DNA of 64,000 nucleotides from Knoxdaviesia capensis (Eukaryota > Ascomycota > Sordariomycetes > Microascales > Gondwanamycetaceae): positions 867,825 through 931,824 of the forward strand of contig LNGK01000010.1 in assembly GCA_001510575.1 (NCBI GenBank), written 5' to 3'. Shown in pieces: positions 1-12,570 of this stretch. The position numbers and the translations under genes were made by a program. Every line of letters begins with the position of its first letter. Position 1 is the stretch's first letter. Under the pieces are notes generated by a model. That model worked only from the letters and a program-made list of their open reading frames with translations. It did no database searches and had not been told where the DNA came from.

Positions 1-655
1 GTCGGGGTCGAGACTGTCACCCAACAGCAGCACCGCCCACAACAACAGGTCAACAGCCACTCGTTCTTCAATCCCCGCAGACCCCATCACGGGTATAGTC
101 ACCTAGTCAGTTCTTCTCTGGCTTTCGGCTGCATGGACCCGTAGTAATCTGTCGGGGTTTCTTTTCATTTTACCCAGGTTGTGGCGGGGACTGCATGTAA
201 ATAGCTGGGGCTCTTGTATGGTTGGGCACGGGAAAACACCAAGTGCAACATCAGCTGAGTTGGAGAAGCCGCTCTGGGCCGTAGAGTGATGTCCGGATGG
301 AGGGATCAGGCTCGTCTCTGCGGGTCTTATATAGGCTCTATAGCATCCATATGAACACACGCTGGAGATACATTGGGGCTGTAAGTGAAGAAAAGGCAGC
401 CGAGGAGAAGACTCACACACACTCACATATACGAGTACATTGCACACCCCTTCAGATATATATTGCCACCGGTCCCTCACTCCGGGCCCACGTTCCCACG
501 GATACGGGCATCCTCTTCTTTTCCTTCTTCTTCTTCTTCTGCTCACAAAGTCCAAGGCCAAGCTTCTTCCAAGTCAAAGACTCCGTGTTCTCAACCACGA
601 ATACCGTGTCAGAGCATCACTCACCCGCCAGACCCTAACACACCCACCTCACACC
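1..655. other. Upstream region of the chitin deacetylase gene
   Basis: No convincing coding sequence. Open frames here have no recognisable domain and run into the 5' flank of the deacetylase gene. An A/T-rich TATA-like stretch (ATATATAT) lies near 456-463, about 195 bases before the ATG. A CT/TTC-rich tract at about 510-540 is typical of fungal promoters. The first 100 bases cannot be assigned. Confidence 0.5.
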
Positions 656-1512
656 ATGCGCTTCACTCTGTCCACAGCCCTGTCGCTGGCGGTGCTGGCC
701 AGTGCCGCGCCCATCGAGGACCCCATCAGCATGATGCGCCGGGCTCCGTCGCCGGGCATCGTGCTGACCAAGTGCGCGCGGCCGGGCGTGATTGCGCTCG
801 CGTACGACGACGGCCCGTACACGTACACCAGCCAGCTCGTCGACATCCTCGACCAGGGCGGTGCCAAGGCCACGTTCTTCTGGACCGGGACGCTGTACGG
901 GTGTATCTTCAACCAGGCGGAGGCCGTCAAGAAGGCATTCGCCAGCGGCCACCAGGTGGCGTCGCATACTTGGTGAGTGACTGTTGCTCTGTTGCTGGGC
1001 CCGAGCCACACGGGCGGCGTCTCTGCTATGGAGGAGATGCACTAACAGACACACACCGGCGACACAGGACGCACTCGCAGAGTTTCGGCAGCATGGGCCA
1101 GGAGCAGCTGGTGTCGGAGATGCAGCGGCTCGAGCAAGCGCTGGTGAACCTGATCGGCGTGAAGCCGGCGTACATGCGGCCGCCGTACCTGGCGACGGGC
1201 GGCGCGGTGCTGCCGACGATGGCGCAGCTGGGCTACAAGGTGATCACCAACGACGTCGACGCGCAGGACTGGAACAACGCGTCGCCGCAGCAGTCGGAGC
1301 GCTCGTTCGAGGCCGTCGGCGCCGGCGGCCTCGGCCACATCCCCCTCATGCACGAGACCTACGCCGGCACCGTGCAGACCCTGACGCCGTGGCTCATCAG
1401 CTGGGCCAAGCAGAATAACCTCGAGATGGTCACCGTCGCCGAGTGCCTTGATGACGCTGAGGGCATGTACCAGCCCGGTAACTTCACGTCCAACTGCGCA
1501 TGGACTTGCTAA
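656..1512 (+). CDS. Secreted CE4 polysaccharide (chitin) deacetylase
   Basis: Two exons, 656-972 and 1068-1512, give 253 aa. The intron (GTGAGT...ACACAG) splits a Trp codon and restores the family motif. Residues 1-18 form a signal peptide. The NodB motifs are in order: AYDDGP with the Asp pair D51/D52, HTWTH with metal ligands H104 and H108, RPPY at about 143-146, DVDAQDW at about 168-174, and a late catalytic His in IPLMHE (H201). Known role of the family: metal-dependent N-deacetylation of chitin, giving chitosan in cell wall or septum, or masking chitin from host chitinases. There is no chitin-binding module, Ser/Thr stalk or GPI signal, so the enzyme is probably released or only loosely wall-bound. 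The ATG follows CACC and begins the signal peptide; upstream in-frame Met codons would put about 70 unrelated residues before it. The exact substrate is inferred. Confidence 0.9.
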
Positions 1513-4500
1513 ATCGGGAAGCTCTCGCCGGTATAAGTGGGGTGGTTGATCAGCTCGGAGACGGAGGTGTTGGTTGCGGGGGTGGACCATTCTGGAAGAG
1601 AAAACCAGGCGGGATATATATCGTTTTGCATGCTGTATATAGCAGGATGAAATATATATAAGTATCCGAAGTTTTTTGAATGTAGGATCGAGTGGTGCCG
1701 CAAGTGAACATCTGGGCTGCAATCGTATTAGTGAACCAACATGCAGCATCTGCTTATCCTGCATGCCCTGGCTGTGCCGATAAGCTGTCTTCTCATTTAT
1801 ATAAAACACGTTCGACTGCTAAACAGGTTCAAAACATCTGCGAAAGTCCACGATCTCTGCATCGGATTGGCTGACCTCACAGTTCATGATACGTGGGGCT
1901 CGTGTGGCGTACATGGGCGCTTAGGCCAAACCCCCGACCACTCCCTATGAAGATACTGGTGAGTGAGTGCATGTACCTCGAATGTACCGTGCTTGGAGAA
2001 ACTGAGGCTGTGCAGAAACGATACACCCCCTCCAGGACGTCCTGGATCCTTGCTTTTGCACACGTTCGACAGCTGTCAGCGGTGGAAAGGGCTGGTCCGG
2101 CCGGTGTAAGTGGCCGTCCGGGGAAGTATCCCGGACGGTTGTAGCCGCTGGCCACAGCACGTTGATCCTTCAGGGGGGAAACCTTGGGGGAGCAAACAGA
2201 AAAACCTTATTTATTTTTGAGGTCTGAATAGAAATATTATACCTCTTTCGAAACAATAGAAGAGAGAAAATAGAGTAGGGAGGGTAGTAGTAGGGCCGTT
2301 GTCGTCTGCACGCGGTGATAAGCTCAGGGGCGCAATTAGACGCCGGATGGATGCATATGATTGGGACGTCGGAACGCAATTACTATTTGCGATCACAAAA
2401 AAGGAGGCCAATAGATGAAATACACAATTAAACAAAAATATATAATTTCTTTTGTCCATAGCTCGGTAGCAGTCATTCTCAAGCTCCCACCATCACAGCC
2501 CTATCAGCGAATCTTCTTCACTTCCCTCGCTACCAATTGATTCTTCCATCGCTACCAAATGATTCCTCCTGCCCAATGAGCTGTTCTTTCTTGGACCGTC
2601 GACAGCAATTTGGAGGCCATTCAACCATTTTTTTCGTTTTCAGGAAACATCTACTACGGCTTCTTCTTTCTTTCACAACGTTCTGCTGATGATTCTGTCC
2701 TGGGAGTGGGCGGACATTAACAATTGGCCCAATGGCACTGGTGTAGAAGCAGCCAATTTACCCCATTGACGGAAGCGAAAGCTCAGGAGACCTGGATCTG
2801 CGAAGACTCCCATGTAATGTTCCATTTCCTTTCACTATCATTTCTCCTTGGTCCACTGAATGTGTGAAGAAACCAGCACATCCCAAGCGCCCGGAACTTG
2901 ATCCCAAGAGCCATTGACACCTTTCTGAGAATCCACAAGCTCAATTGACTCTGATGCGGCTGATATAAAGTTCGGCTCTGCGACTCCCCTGTCCTTCCTC
3001 ACAAATTCTACAGCTGCGTCAATGTGTTTCGAGCTATATCTGGCTCTGCACATTACCTAACCCCAGATTCGTCAGATCCGGAAGGAGCGACCACCAGTGC
3101 GGGCCGGACCCGCCAAAAGAATTCACTAAGCGCGGGCCGTCCCGCCATTGGTCGGCCCCTGGATTTGGCCGCCCAACGACCTTTCAACGACACACGCCCT
3201 GGGGTTCAATGGGTGAGCGTGGCTTCTTGCCCTTTGGAAGACTGTGGCTGGAACTCTCGTGCTTGTATCCACGCCCCGCTGGACATGAAGAGTACATGGC
3301 GAGTACATGCTGCATTGCTGCGCGGCTTTTGATGCTATCGAGGCCCCCTGGACCGGCCGCGAGTCACCAGCCACAGCACGATGAAGAAAAGGAGGGTGGG
3401 CGAGGGGCATGAGGACTGATTGAGCCCTCAAGGAGAAGCACTGAGGGGAATCACTGGTGTAGTCGCTCTTTGAGAGTTTCCCACCATACTGCACCTCGTC
3501 GGCAGTCTCACGCCGACCCTGAAACCTGTGTATAACCGCCGCCGTACATGCACTCTGCTATAGGGACTCTTAGCAGCGTCACTCTCCTGTTTCTCCCCCA
3601 AGAGCTAGGTGAGGGCCCCTACACTTGACTTCGAGGAATCGAGGAGGACGAGGCCCTCCTTAGACACTGCTGAGAGTCTCCTCAGTGAGTTGCATGCAAG
3701 ACACTGGGCCAGCCCCTCCGCCGAGCAAATATTCCCAAGTCCCCCCTTCTAGCTTGTTGGTTCCAGTTTCACTGACCCCCTATCCCCGACTAAATTGTAA
3801 TTTTCACTCACACCAAGAACTCTCGTCTCTCTCATTTCAGGCAGCCATCCTCGTCCTGCCCTTCCTTCCAAAGTGGACGGCCCCTTCTGGCGTCCTTCCC
3901 CTCACCTCCAAACTGGAATCTCAGTGCCCACCCCACCACTGTTCTCCCCACCCCCTAGCTACCGTCGTCCATTGATACTTCAGGCCGTACTGCTGTGCCT
4001 ACATGCTCTCTCGCCCTACTTGGGCCGGTGTTTTGGGCTACCCCCGCCACTGTTGTTGTCTGCTTCCACACTGCCCACGAAGGGACTGCCACCTCGCACT
4101 TCGAGGCGATGAGTCCGCTGGAGCCTGTCCCGCTGTTGGTTCAGCAGGTGACCAGAGGGTGCTGGCCGGTGTTTCTGGCTTCTATAGCGTAGGTGTAGTG
4201 CCTGTACAGCCCATCAGAGGCCCTAGCCCGCGGGCAGTGTATGGTATACGCACCCATCGCCGTCCCCACTCGTCCTCTCGAGTTCTCTCTCGTGTTCTCT
4301 CTCGTATTCTCTCTCGCCCTGCTTTCTGGGTCACTGCCCACTCTCTCACGCTCTCTACGTGACGACTCCCCGTGTATTCCTGCTCGAGAAGACAGCAGAA
4401 CATCCCACTCTGGCCGCCATCCTGCCCGCTGTGTCCTCGCCTCCTCGCCGGCCGTCCAGAGGGCCCTTTCAGAGCATTGAGTCCTAGACTCAAGGCAGCA

Positions 4501-5441
4501 GAGGGAGACTTTTGTAATTTCACAGGCTTCCATGGCCATTCTGGAAGACCGTCGGACAAAGTACAATCCATTTTCCTGCGTTGAGTGCTTCGCGATCTCT
4601 TTTTCACGGCCATTTGTCTTGACCGGCAACGAGATATGAGGATCTGGACGAGGAGGCAGGACTCTTCTCTCGAGCTTCATGACCGGAATTCTGGCCGTCA
4701 CCGACCTCGGACCTCGAGTTTTTCACCGAATATGCCTTGGAAGATGCCTTTCTGGGTCTTCTGGCGGTCTCTCACTTACACGACTTGGGTACTTGAAGCA
4801 TCGGGAGAGATTTCCGTGCCGAGGGCGCGGGGATCTTCTGTTTTCAGAGCTTCTTTCCTATACGCACCAAGACATACCGAAGAGCTATCAAAAGAGCCCA
4901 GACACGCGGGTATTGCATTGGAAAAGCACCGAGAAAAAAGGACAAAGACGCAATGAAAGCTCGCCTCGATGTGCGGGAGCTCTATGTCGCTTGTGGCCGC
5001 CGTCCGGGACCCGGTATAGCCGGCCACCGTGGGCCCCCCGTGGCTACGCTTATGGCCCCGGTATTGCAAGAGGCTCTGAAAGACGGCCATGGAGGACATG
5101 CTTCACGAAGATCACATCCGATATCGTCAGTTCTTGAAGGTGTAGTATGGTCTTCGAAAGTCTATAAATTCCCGTCGTCTCTCGTGAGAAACAGACTCAA
5201 CTTCTTCCTTGACTTCTGCTCTCCAAGTGCATCTGTCAAGCCTTCCATTTCACCTACACACTGATCTCTCATCTCCAGAACACCTCTCCACCGTTCACAC
5301 TCACCCTTTCACCTTCATTGCCCCATTCCCCCTTGTGTTTTTCTATCTCGTGTTTGTCCAACTTACTGCACACATTCTTCTCTCTCTGGCTCATACCAGG
5401 AAGCTCTTTACCAAAACAGAAAATCCACGCAGATATACATC
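1513..5441. other. 3.9-kb intergenic region without a supported gene
   Basis: I see no gene. The 3' flank of the deacetylase is A/T-rich with ATATATA runs at about 1613-1665. A second A/T-rich patch is at about 2190-2460. From about 3680 onward the + strand becomes pyrimidine-rich. Open frames here are short, have no recognisable motif and mostly reflect base composition. The last 250 bases (5200-5441) are CT/CA-rich and probably the promoter and leader of the next gene. Confidence 0.45.
4275..4320. repeat. Imperfect 12-bp tandem repeat
   Basis: Nearly four copies of a CTCTCG-NNNTCT unit at 4275-4286, 4287-4298, 4299-4310 and 4311-4320. Only the bases after CTCTCG vary. It lies in non-coding DNA. 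Confidence 0.7.
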
Positions 5442-6957
5442 ATGGCGCCAAAGGCGAGACAGCAAACAACCGCTCCGGCCCTTGATGGCGATGGCGACTT
5501 CCCCATGGCCAACTCCACTAACTGGGAGGCCTATGGCCCCGGCAAAGAGGATTTCAGCAGCGGGAAAGGGTTCTTTGAGGATAAAGCGCCGGTCATGGCT
5601 GACAACGGGCAGAGCAGTGGTCCCATGGCGGTCGTCAAGGATATGCAGGCGATGTTGATGGCGGCAGCCAAGGAGCGGTCGTTCTACCAACTGTCGGCCA
5701 GCCAGCAACAGGAAATCCTCGCGGCCAACGGCCCGCGGCGATGCGCCGAGGTGTCCACCAACAGCATGTCCAACAGCCGCCCCGACACCCCCATGGCCAT
5801 GATCATCTACTCCGACTCCGACCCCAGTCCCGCCAACTCGATCCTCGAGTCGCCGCTGTTCGAGGACCTGCCCGACCCGCAGCTGTTTTGCCTGGACGGC
5901 AGCCACAACGACGACCCCGCCCCCGAGTGGGCCCAGTACGAGGTCGACCCAGACAAGACCAGCTCGGTGCTGTTTCCCGCCGCCAGTGAACACCCCGCAG
6001 AAGGTCCGGAAGATGGCGGCCCGGCCGGCAGTGACTCTCGGGAGAAGGTGGAGACCGGGCGCGGTCACCTCCTGGTGGGCAAGAAGCTCCCCGGGAGACT
6101 GCGGCCCGCCACTGTTGCATCCATGTTCGGCAAGATGGAGAAAGCCCAGAGCCTCAAACATGTAAGTCGTCCCCCCCCCCCCCCCCCCCCCCCCCCCNTT
6201 CCCCGCCCCCAAGCCATCATGCTATATATGCACACACAGCAAGAGACAGAGAACTGACATACCACAGCAACACATTGCCCCGACCTACCCGACGTTCGTC
6301 CACAACGAGCCGCGAGTCTTCATTCCCAAGTACGCCGGCTCGCTCGACACCCTGCTCAGCGGCAACACGCGCCGCATGCGCCACTACATCGCCGGAGCGC
6401 TGGCGGTCCAGATGCTGTCGCTGCTCGCCGCGCTCGAGACAGCCGGCCTCGAGCACGGCGGCCTGGGCCTGTCCGCCATCATGGTCTCGATGCTGCGGCG
6501 CCAGCGGCCGGGCCCCGCCGGCCGCGCGCCGCCGGGCCTGCTGCTGTTCCAGGCGGCCGGCTTCGGCCCGGACGGGCCCCCGCAGCCGCCGCGCCTGGGC
6601 CACTCGTGCGATGCGGCCGCGCTGGTGTGGATGGTGGCCGTGGTGCTCAACAAGAAGGGCGCGCGCACCGCGGCGCGGCTGCTGAGCTCGCCGCGGTGCG
6701 CGCTCGCGCCGGCCGACACCGCGCGCCTGGTGCGGCAGTGCACGCTCGAGGCGGACCCCAAGACCCCCGACATGCGCGGGCTGTACAAGCTGGTCCGCCC
6801 GGAGCGGCCGCGCTCCGCCGCCGAGACCCTGCAGTCGCTCCTGGACAACCCGTGGAAGACGCTGCGGTGGTTCGCCACCCAGGCGGACGCCGAGGCCGTT
6901 GTGGAAGACTTCCGCGCTATCCAGGAGTTCCGCCTCCCGGAACACCCGTTGTCCTGA
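5442..6957 (+). CDS. Unrecognised protein with a degenerate kinase-like C-terminal half
   Basis: Two exons, 5442-6161 and 6268-6957, phase 0, encode 469 aa. I do not recognise a named family. Residues 1-240 are low-complexity and acidic, rich in Ser, Pro and Asp, with no signal peptide or membrane segment. Residues 258-460 follow the order of a kinase C-lobe: a hinge-like FIPKYAGSLDTLL (258-270), a helix-E-like segment, EHGGLGLSAIMV (302-313) where a catalytic loop would be, GLLLF...GFGPDG (330-342) where beta-8 and DFG would be, a helix-F-like AALVWMVAVVL, and C-x-x-E-A-D-P (helix-H-like). The HRD Asp and the DFG Asp are not conserved and no ATP-binding N-lobe is visible, so it would be inactive if related. 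The start ATG follows CATC. The coding sequence of exon 2 is very G+C-rich. The gene is well supported; the function is unknown and the kinase relation is inference. Confidence 0.72.
6171..6198. repeat. Poly-C run ending in an undetermined base, inside an intron
   Basis: About 27 consecutive C residues followed by N at 6198, just after the GTAAGT donor at 6162. Run length is not reliable in such homopolymers. Because it lies in the intron (6162-6267), an error here does not change the protein. Confidence 0.9.
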
Positions 6958-8712
6958 GGGCTGCTCCCGCCATCTCCTGCCCGTCCGTGCGGAATCTTGC
7001 TTCCGTGTGTTGATGTTCGTTTCTCTTCTCGTCTTGTGCTTCCTCCTGCTTGTCAATGTTCCTGTCTCCTTTTGTCCTAGAATTTCCTGCTCGTTCCCCA
7101 GTTCGGCCCAGCTCAGCCCAGCACACAGTTCTGTTCCTGCTTTCTGTTTTACTTCCTGATAGTTAGATACACCTCCCTTCCACAAGAACCGCCATCACAA
7201 GCCCTCAGACAAGCCAAACACTGCCTCATCTGAAAAATGAAAACCTGCAAACCAAGAAACGCCGGAAAAAAAATAAAAAAATAAAAAATTGAGATAAAAA
7301 AGTTCAACCTAGCGACTCCCCTCTTTGTTTCTTTCTTCTGCGCCGTTCTTGTTTATTTTCTCTATTTCCGCTCGTTTTGCTTTTTCTGAATGGTTTCTCT
7401 TTTTATACCCCTTCTTCCTGCTTCTTCTCGGTTCTTCTCCCTTCCGGTTTTGTTCGTCTTTTTCGCCATGTTTTGTTCGATCGTTTGATTTCAACGATAT
7501 AACACTACCAAAACACAAAAAAAAAACAAAAAAACAAGCAAACCTAGGAAAAAAATGACAAGGTATCCCCTTAGCAGCAGCTACTTGTTCTCTTTTGGTT
7601 CTACATCCCGGTTGTCTCGTTCTTGTCGTCTGTTTGTTTGTTGCTGTCTTAGTTTTTTTGGTTTTTTTTTTTCGCATCTCTCACCCCAAGACTGCACCAG
7701 ATTCATACCACTGCATAGCAGATAGCTTAAATACAAATTGCCTACTAAACCCCCCAAACCCGAATATGCTGCTCATACGTGATCCATGTCCTGCTTCGTC
7801 CGTTCAAAGCGAACATAGTGCAGAGATGGAAAGGTGGGGCCGGAGACCGAGATTCCGGCCTGCTCCGGGCTATCCCCGCATCCGCGCGTAAATCTCCGGA
7901 GGTCGGCAGCCCGGCGTCCCGGGAGACGGCCCGGGCACCAAAAACACCGTGGCCATGCACCAGGACACGGAATAAGGTTTGGCTATTAAAAACATCTTAC
8001 ACCGATCGTGGGGTGTGATGCGGAAGGAGCGTGCCGGCCCCGAGGGCTCTTTCCATGTGTATAGAGCAGTCTATCTACATGACGACAGACGGCGTTTACA
8101 TGTCAGGATGTTTTTTAAGCGGTCTTCACTAGATAGACAGACAGACGTACAAAAGATCACAGCACTAATAACTCGATCCAGATGGTTTTTTTTTTTTTTA
8201 AATTTGTTTGTATTTGTACATGATAAAAAACAAGTCACTAGATAGCAAGCAAGCAAGAAAAAAAGCCAAAACATAAAACAGAAGGAAGGAAAAAAGGAAC
8301 ACTCGAAATCGAAAATCTGCAAGGAAACCATTGCAAAAAAACAGCCCCGGTCGTAAAAGCAAGAACCAAGTCAAGATTTTTTATCCTGATTTTTATTTCG
8401 ATTTATGTAGAACGTTACGCCGTGTCGTCGCCAAATAGTGAATAAGAAAAGAAAAATGGGAAAATGGCATGGGTCGGTAACATCGAGGAAAGTGTGAAGA
8501 ATGGGGAGAATCACACTTGGACGTAGAGGTGGAGGGGTGGTAGAAACGTCATCGTTAATGGCAGACGTGTTGAGAGAGACGGAGCGAGAGACGGAGAGAG
8601 AGAGAGAGAGAGAGAGAGATAGCAAGAAGACGGATGATATATATTATCGGCGACTGGTATTGATAAAAAAGGAAGATTCAGGTGGACCAAGTTAGACCAA
8701 GAAAAGATGCAT
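6958..8712. other. Intergenic region between convergent gene ends
   Basis: 3' flanks of the kinase-like gene (+) and aconitase (-). It has many A- and T-homopolymers (7260-7310, 7505-7560, 7650-7675, 8190-8240, 8260-8345) and a GA dinucleotide repeat at 8593-8619. No open frame has a recognisable domain. Confidence 0.5.
8593..8619. repeat. (GA)n microsatellite
   Basis: About 13 uninterrupted GA units in the 3' flank of the aconitase gene. Confidence 0.9.
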
Positions 8713-11540
8713 TTACTTGGCGTTCTTGGCCATGGTGTTCAGAGCGCTACCGTTCTTGAACCACTCAATCTGGGCGTCGTTGAAGGTGTGCGACAGCTTG
8801 ATCTCGAACGAAGCGCCATCCTTGGGGTGCACGCGCATGGTGATGGGCTGGCCAACAGCAAGCTCGGTGCAGAGGATGTCGACCTTGTCATCGGGCTTGA
8901 TCTTGTCGTAGTCGGCCGGGTCGGAGAAGGTCAGGGGAAGCATGCCCTGCTTCTTCAGGTTGGTCTCGTGGATACGGGCGAAGCTGCGGGTGATGATGGC
9001 CAGACCGCCAAGGTGGCGGGGCTCGAGAGCGGCGTGCTCACGCGACGATCCCTCGCCGTAGTTCCAGTCACCAACGACAACCCACTTGATGCCCTTGGCC
9101 TTGTAGTCACGGGCAACGGCCGGGACAGCACCGAACTCGCCGTTGGTGAAGTTCTTGACCTTGTTGGCCTCGCCGTTGGCGGCGTTGATGGCTCCAATCA
9201 GCATGTTGTTGGAGATGTTGTCAAGATGGCCACGGTACTTGAGCCACGGGCCGGCCATGGAGATGTGGTCGGTGGTGGTCTTGCCCTGGGCCTTGATCAG
9301 GATGGGGATGTCGAGGGCATCCTTGCCATCCCAGGCCTCGAAGGGCGACAGGATCTGGAGACGGTCGGACGAAGGCGAAACCTGGACGCTGACGGTCGAG
9401 CGGTCCGAGGGGGGAGCCTGGTAGGTGTCCATACCCGGGTCGTATCCGGCAGCGGGCAGGGCAACGCCGGTGGGGGGCTTGAGCATGAACTCGTTGCCGT
9501 CCTTGTCCTTCAGCTTGTCGGTGAGGGGGTTGAAGCTGAGCGAGCCAGCAATGGTGAGGGCGACGACCAGATCGGGCGAGGTGACGAACGAGTGGGTGGC
9601 GGGGTTGCCGTCGTTACGGCCGGTGAAGTTGCGGTTGTACGACGACACAATCGAGTTGGCAGTGCCCTTGGGGACATCCTTGCGGTCCCACTGGCCAATG
9701 CAAGGGCCGCAGGCGTTGGCAAGGACAATTCCGCCGAACTCCTCAAAAGTCTGGAGCTGGCCGTCACGGGCAATGGTGGCGCGCACCTGCTCGGATCCGG
9801 GGGTGACGGTGAAGATGGCCTTGGCCTTGATGCCGTGGTCGAGAGCGTCACGGGCGATCGAAGCGGCACGAGACATATCCTCGTACGAAGAGTTGGTGCA
9901 CGATCCGATAAGACCGACCTTGAGCTCCTCGGGCCAGCCGTTGGCCTTGACAGCCTCGCTGAACTTGGAGATGGGGGTGGCCAGATCGGGGGTGAAGGGG
10001 CCGTTGATGTGGGGCTCGAGCTCGGACAGGTTGATCTCAATCAGCTGGTCGTACTCGGCACCCTCATCCTGGCGGAGCTCCTTGGCGTAGACGCGGGCAA
10101 AGTCACCAATCTCCGAGCGCTTGGTGGCGGCAAGGTAGTCGTACATGCGGTCGTTGAAGGGGAAGAGGGAGGTGGTGGCTCCAATCTCAGCACCCATGTT
10201 GCAGATGGTACCCATACCAGTGGCAGAGATACCGTCGACACCAGGACCGTGGTACTCAACAATGGCACCGGTTCCACCCTTGACGGTGAGGATACCGGCA
10301 ACCTTGAGGATGATGTCCTTGGGCGAGGACCAGCCGTTGAGCTCACCAGTCAGCTTGACACCGATGAACTTGGGGGCCTTCAGCTCCCAGGGGAGGTTGG
10401 CCATGACATCGACGGCATCAGCACCACCGACACCGATGGCGCACATACCGAGACCACCGGCGTTGGGAGTGTGCGAGTCGGTTCCGATGAGCAGACCACC
10501 GGGGAAGGCGTAGTTCTCGAGCAGAATCTGGTGGATGATACCCGAGCCGGGCTTCCAGAAACCAATGTTGTACTTGGCGCAAGCAGACGACAGGAAGTCG
10601 TAGACCTCCTTGTTGATGCTGACGGCACGGGCCAGATCCTTCTCGCCACCAATCTGGGCCTCAATCAAGTGGTCGCAGTGGACGGTGACGGGGTTGGCCA
10701 CAGCCGGCATGCCAGCAGACATGAACTGGAGAATGGCCATCTGGGCGGTGGCATCCTGGCAAGCCACACGGTCGGGGCGGAGCTTGAGGTACGAGACACC
10801 ACGCTCAATCTCCTGGCCGTGCGGGTCGTCCAAGTGAGAGTATAGGATCTTCTCGGCATAGGTGAGGGGGCGGTTGAGTCTGGCGCGCACAATGGCGAGG
10901 TTCTCAGACATCTTCTTGTAGTTGATGAAGTTGCCCTCCTCCCAGTTGTTTTGCTTGACCTATTGTGGGGGGGGGAAAGGATATCATTGTATCAGTAACG
11001 GTTGCGAGCAAAACATGGTGGTAGTTTTATGGTTTTGGGGGGGGGGCGATGCCAAAAAAAAATGAAACAGTCGACAAGATAACGAAAACAACTGAGGCGT
11101 AATCGATAGCTGATGGAGGCCAAGACAGGACGCAAAAAAAAGCACATGAGCAGGATATTTGAGACACAGGATGGAGAGAACACAGAAAAGAAGCAGCCAT
11201 TGAAGCAAATGGAAGCTTGCTCGGCTTATCGTCCGCCAATGTTCTCTGGCACACTGTGCAGGGTATCGCCAACAATTGACGCAAAATCAGCAGCTCCAGC
11301 CACCACCACACATTGACAGCTGGCACCAGCACAAACAGCGAAGAAAAGACGGGCAAAGCATCGAAGACACAGCCATGAAGCATAAAACACCGGCAGAGCG
11401 TCAAAACTCGAGGCAATTCAGCCACTTACCTTCTTATCGAGAGGAGAATCGGTCACAGTGGCCATGCGGCGGAGGCCCATGGAGGCACCGGCGAGGGTGC
11501 GGCTCCGGGAAAGGGCCAGGAGCTGTCGAGTGGCCAGCAT
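8713..11540 (-). CDS. aco1: Mitochondrial aconitate hydratase
   Basis: Exon 1 is 11540-11430 and exon 2 is 10959-8713, phase 0, 785 aa; yeast Aco1 is 778 aa. Aconitase interconverts citrate and isocitrate in the matrix through a [4Fe-4S] cluster. The three cluster cysteines are visible: C391 in GSCTNSSYEDM, and C454 and C457 in ANACGPCIGQW, with the spacing known for the family. The first 30 residues are rich in Arg, Leu, Ser and Ala with no acidic residue, as expected of a mitochondrial presequence; exon 1 holds essentially only this. The 470-nt intron (10960-11429; GTAAGT donor, ATAG acceptor) is long compared with the other introns here. Rare Leu and Ser codons (TTA, CTA, TCA) are avoided, which fits high expression and explains the long open frame on the other strand. 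Confidence 0.97.
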
Positions 11541-12530
11541 CTCGGAAGATCTTAGGAGAGATGAAAGATAGAAGAAAAAAAGGAAGTAATATAACCCGAA
11601 GACAGAGAGGGGGGGAGGGTCTCTGGTCCTTGCTTTTTGCGTTCACAGAAAAGCAATTGGCTCAAGCAGCAAACACGGTGATAGAAAGGAAAAAGAAGGG
11701 GGAAAGGCTCTCCAAAGCTTCAATACAGATGAAGTGAAGAAAGGAGATGTGATGATGATTCTATCTGATTTCCTGGGAGAAGGGAAAAGACGATCAAAAG
11801 AGTTATGAGGGGAGACGGATGGGAAAAAAACAGAAAAGAAAAGAAAAAGAAGAGAGGAAGAAAAAAAAGAAGAGAAGAAAAAAATCAGAACCGCAATAAA
11901 AAGACGGAAGCAGTGATTGATTACTGCCAGGTTGCGTTGTTTTGAGGGAGGAGCGACCGGGGGCCAGGTCAAAACAGAAGAGGCAGGAACGATAGCACTT
12001 GTTGCGCACACAAAATCAGAAATGCAGCAAAAAGGCGGTCGCTTCGGCTCAGGCGATGTGGTCCGCTGGAAGTTTCCAGTGGCCCAGAACAGCGCTGGAG
12101 CGACGTAAAAAGCATTGCGCGGAGAGTGCTCGGCTATGACGAAAGGAGCCCCCGGTCTGGAGGGGAGAGTTTGTGGCCAATCACAGCAAGGGCATTATTA
12201 CAGCTGGTGCCGGACAGACGGCGGTGGGTTGGGTAGCAGGTACCTTGTGGAGCTTGGGTTTTGCGGGGATTTTGCTACAGGGAGTATGTACCGGTACATT
12301 GCCAGTCGAAACACGGCAGAGCTGGTGTTCATTTCCCTCAGCGGTTTTGAAGCATGTGCCTGCACATGGATTGTGTTTGTACTGTAGTAGTGTTGTGTTG
12401 GTAGACGAGTGGTTGGAACAGCACGGCTGGATTCAGTGAAGCAGATATTACATAGAGATCGAGCAGCGGGATTGTACAGACATCACGTACACGGATGTCC
12501 TGTACACACAGCTGATACCCTGTGCTACAG

Positions 12531-12570
<40 letters not shown>

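Noticed and set aside
385..1512. 375-codon reading through the deacetylase intron
   Set aside because: It lacks the DDGP motif in exon 1; splicing at 973-1067 gives a complete CE4 protein.
8707..10845. 712-codon open frame on the + strand opposite aconitase
   Set aside because: It mirrors the aconitase codons. Biased codon use that avoids TTA, CTA and TCA in the sense gene removes antisense stops. The product is low-complexity Val/Gly/Leu with no domain.
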